From Acinetobacter marinus (lineage in GTDB: Bacteria; Pseudomonadota; Gammaproteobacteria; Pseudomonadales; Moraxellaceae), in the NCBI RefSeq assembly GCF_900096915.1, contig NZ_FMYK01000005.1, positions 1 through 64,000 of the forward strand: a DNA stretch of 64,000 bases. The letters are read 5' to 3'. Below, one piece after another: positions 61,705 through 64,000 of this stretch (position 1 is the stretch's first letter; every line of letters begins with the position of its first letter). The notes beneath the pieces are model-generated. The model did not search any database and was not told the DNA's origin. It saw only the letters and a list, made by a program, of their open reading frames with translations. The position numbers and the translations under genes were made by a program.

Positions 61705-63066
61705 ATGAACTCATTGGAAACCCGCTCAACCTTTGCACTCAGTAGCATTTTTGCACTGCGAATGTTGGGTTTATTTATGATTATTCCTGTGTTTTCGGTT
61801 GCAGGTCAGCAATATCATGGTGCAACACCTGCACTGATTGGTTTAGCAGTCGGGATTTATGGACTGAGCCAAGCCTTTTTACAGATTCCATTTAGCTTAT
61901 TGGCTGACCGTTTTAGCCGAAAGCCGCTGATTGTTCTGGGACTTGCCTTATTTGCCATTGGTGGTGCGATTGCCGCCTTATCTGATTCGATCTATGGCGT
62001 GATCATTGGTCGAGCGATTGCAGGTGCGGGTGCAGTCTCTGCGGTGGTGATGGCACTGCTTTCCGATGTCACCCGAGAAGAACAACGTTCCAAAGCGATG
62101 GCATTTATGGGCATGAGCATCGGCGTATCGTTCATGATTGCGTTTAGCCTTGGTCCGTGGCTGACCGAACAAGTGGGGATTTCAGGGCTGTTTTGGGTCA
62201 CTACGATTATGGGTACATCGGCAATGCTGATGTTACTGCTTGTACCGAAAGTCACTCGACATTATCGAGTCGCACCTCAAGGTTATCTCACTCAACTCAA
62301 ACAAGTGCTTGGCATGGCAGACTTAAACCGTTTGCACGTGTCGATTTTTATGTTGCATTTATTGCTCACAGCGATGTTTGTGTTTATTCCATCTCAGTTG
62401 ATTGAATATGCAGGGATACCACTTGCGCATCATGGTTGGGTGTATTTGCCACTCTTATTGATCAGCTTATTTTTTGCTTTTCCAAGTATTATCTTGGCGG
62501 AAAAATACCGTCAGATGCGTGGTATTTTTATCACTGCTGTGGTGGCTATCGTCTTGGGTTTAATCGTCATGGCACTTGGCTATGACAATAAATATGGTCT
62601 GCTCTGTGGCTTAGCCTTATTTTTTATTGCCTTTAATGTCATGGAAGCCTTATTACCATCTTGGTTATCCAAGTCTGCACCGATCCAATCCAAATCGACT
62701 GCAATGGGTGTGAACTCCAGTTTTCAGTTTCTCGGGGCATTTTTCGGTGGGGCATTGGGCGGTATTTTACTGAGTATGCACCAGATTGGGCTGGGCTGGG
62801 CGATCTTGGCAGGTATTGCGATCATTTGGCTTTTGGTCACTTTTCAGCTCAATCAGCCACGTTATCTATCTTCAATCGTGGTGACATTGCCTGATACAGA
62901 AAAAATGGATGATTGGACTTCCCTTTTACTGGCTGTTCATGGTATTGAAGAGGTCGTAGTCATGCCTGAAAAACAGGTCGCCTACATCAAAGTGGATAAA
63001 CAACAAATTACAGATACAGAGAGACAAGAATTGTCGCGCTTGCTCAATCAAGAGCTAGCGATCTAA
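61705..63066 (+). CDS. MFS transporter with C-terminal YAM domain (YajR-like)
   Basis: A 453-residue protein, the same length as E. coli YajR. It has 12 membrane helices starting STFALSSIFALRMLGLFMIIPVFSV, the A-loop motif LADRFSRKPLIVLG, and a soluble C-terminal ferredoxin-like domain (about 385-453; IEEVVVMPEKQVAYIKVDKQQ), the YAM domain of YajR. Its substrate is unknown. It lies directly before ssb. The ATG at 61705 was chosen because earlier open codons overlap the promoter. Confidence 0.88.
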   Translation: MNSLETRSTFALSSIFALRMLGLFMIIPVFSVAGQQYHGATPALIGLAVGIYGLSQAFLQIPFSLLADRFSRKPLIVLGLALFAIGGAIAALSDSIYGVIIGRAIAGAGAVSAVVMALLSDVTREEQRSKAMAFMGMSIGVSFMIAFSLGPWLTEQVGISGLFWVTTIMGTSAMLMLLLVPKVTRHYRVAPQGYLTQLKQVLGMADLNRLHVSIFMLHLLLTAMFVFIPSQLIEYAGIPLAHHGWVYLPLLLISLFFAFPSIILAEKYRQMRGIFITAVVAIVLGLIVMALGYDNKYGLLCGLALFFIAFNVMEALLPSWLSKSAPIQSKSTAMGVNSSFQFLGAFFGGALGGILLSMHQIGLGWAILAGIAIIWLLVTFQLNQPRYLSSIVVTLPDTEKMDDWTSLLLAVHGIEEVVVMPEKQVAYIKVDKQQITDTERQELSRLLNQELAI

Positions 63067-63118
63067 GGCAATCTCGATTAAAGTATTCAAAAATAGACAT
63101 CGATAAGAGGAATAGCGC

Positions 63119-63673
63119 ATGCGCGGAGTGAATAAGGTCATTTTAGTCGGTACCTTAGGACGTGACCCTGAGTCAAAAACCTTTCCAAATGGCGGATCAA
63201 TTTGTAATTTTTCCATTGCCACCAGTGAGTCGTGGACGGATAAAAATACAGGTGAACGCAAGGAAAATACCGAATGGCATCGTATTACATTAAACAATAA
63301 ACTCGGCGAAATCGCTCAACAATATTTGAAAAAAGGTTCAAAAGTCTATATCGAAGGCTCATTGCGTACCCGTCAATGGACGGATCAAAATGGTCAAGAG
63401 CGTTATACCACCGAAATTCGTGGCGATCAGATGCAGATGCTCGACTCACGTCCACAGCAAGATGGCGGTTATAACAATCAAAACTATGCTCAGAACAATG
63501 GTGGCTTTGATGCACCACGTTTTAATCAGGGCAATAACTCAGGCAACAATCAAGGTGGCTACAACAATCCAAACTATGCAGCACCTGCGGCTGGTGGATA
63601 CGCTGGCAATCAAGCCCCGAAAGCGCAACCACAACAAGGTGGTAATGATCCTGATGATGATTTGCCGTTCTAA
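63119..63673 (+). CDS. ssb: Single-stranded DNA-binding protein
   Basis: SSB coats single-stranded DNA in replication, repair and transformation. The 184-residue protein has the OB-fold core (MRGVNKVILVGTLGRDPESK, FSIATSESW, TEWHRITLNNKLGEIA), a Gln/Asn/Gly-rich flexible linker and the conserved acidic tip DDDLPF that binds partner proteins. GAGGA precedes the ATG. A strong terminator follows. Confidence 0.95.
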   Translation: MRGVNKVILVGTLGRDPESKTFPNGGSICNFSIATSESWTDKNTGERKENTEWHRITLNNKLGEIAQQYLKKGSKVYIEGSLRTRQWTDQNGQERYTTEIRGDQMQMLDSRPQQDGGYNNQNYAQNNGGFDAPRFNQGNNSGNNQGGYNNPNYAAPAAGGYAGNQAPKAQPQQGGNDPDDDLPF

Positions 63674-63752
63674 ATCATGTCTTTAAATTATTTGTTAAGT
63701 TATTTGAGTTTGATTGAATTTTATTTAAACTCAAATAGTTAAGCATAAAATT

Positions 63753-63789
63753 AGGCTTCTCTTATTGAGCAAATAAGAGAAGCCTTTTT
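63753..63789 (+). terminator. Terminator of ssb
   Basis: AGGCTTCTCTTATT and its exact inverse form a 14-bp stem around a five-base loop, followed by T residues. Confidence 0.88.
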
Positions 63790-63887
63790 ACTCCCTGAAA
63801 AATGAGAATCTAGTGTACGATCCGTGCCATCCCTCTGGTCAGCATACTGTTCGATCAAGTTTGAACAAAGACATTACGTGGGAAGAT

Positions 63888-64000
63888 TCATTTTTTGGCT
63901 TGCCCACCTATTAACGGCAATTTTGTCAGCATATCCTTTAGCGCCAGCGCATCCCATGGCAAGTGCTCTGCGATTCCTATACCGACCACATCGGCAATTT
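63888..64000 (-). CDS. C-terminal end of an unidentified gene (partial)
   Basis: An open frame runs off the right edge and ends at a TGA at 63888-63890. The 36 visible residues (ADVVGIGIAEHLPWDALA, then KLPLIGGQAKK) do not let me identify the family. It could be a chance frame, but the codon use looks normal. Confidence 0.4.
   Translation of the reverse strand, partial: IADVVGIGIAEHLPWDALALKDMLTKLPLIGGQAKK

Noticed and set aside
1..64000. tRNA or rRNA genes
   Set aside because: I looked through the intergenic regions and saw no cloverleaf-like sequence or rRNA match, though this was by eye and a covariance search could still find one.

Overview
The window looks like a chromosomal stretch of an Acinetobacter species (Moraxellaceae, Gammaproteobacteria). 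The evidence is the content: an IclR-type PcaU regulator divergent from a 3-oxoadipate CoA-transferase gene, an AdeT1/2-type solute-binding protein, many small lipoproteins, a moderate-to-low GC content, and housekeeping genes (plsB, recG, parE, mutM, mutY, uvrA, ssb, pyrE, xth) that read as gammaproteobacterial. I saw no rRNA, tRNA, insertion sequence, prophage or CRISPR array.

Layout. 0-5 kb: edge of a pca (protocatechuate) locus with its regulator and a three-repeat operator, then tesB and a TonB-dependent receptor that reads as PqqU/YncD. 5-12 kb: plsB, an AdeT-like periplasmic binding protein, recG and comF. 12-14.3 kb: a small accessory patch with a relBE toxin-antitoxin pair, an AT-rich orphan gene, a Nudix gene and a LOG gene whose 3' end is duplicated as a fragment. 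14.3-25 kb: corA, a LysR/dkgB/MFS cluster, lipocalin, pirin, dsbC, an AEC transporter, mutM-ppiC and mscL. 25-34 kb: prlC, yheV, an EamA exporter, a fused TRAP permease, a rhombosortase-like protease and a lipoprotein that may be a TRAP T-component. 34-45 kb: a frameshifted lipoprotein hydrolase, xth/pyrE, two aldo-keto or SDR oxidoreductase loci with regulators, a beta-helix protein, an L7/L12-like tail-anchored protein and an isochorismatase. 45-64 kb: parE, a lipase-like hydrolase, dodecin, mutY, a Thr-Pro-repeat lipoprotein, a JmjC oxygenase gene split by a 13-bp repeat, a DUF6502 gene with a lipoprotein, an M23 peptidase, uvrA, mscS, a yajR-type MFS gene and ssb.

Most of the window is ordinary core genome, and I found no obviously new multi-gene defence or biosynthetic system. 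The recurring unusual theme is short tandem repeats: 17-, 16- and 28-bp intergenic repeats, a 5-bp microsatellite upstream of a frameshifted hydrolase lipoprotein, a 6-bp Thr-Pro coding repeat, and a 13-bp triplication that breaks the JmjC gene. Two of these coincide with broken reading frames in otherwise well-preserved genes, so slippage-driven on/off switching is the most interesting hypothesis here. A second is a dispersed TRAP-like uptake system made of the AdeT-like binding protein, the fused DctQM permease and the possible TatT-like lipoprotein.
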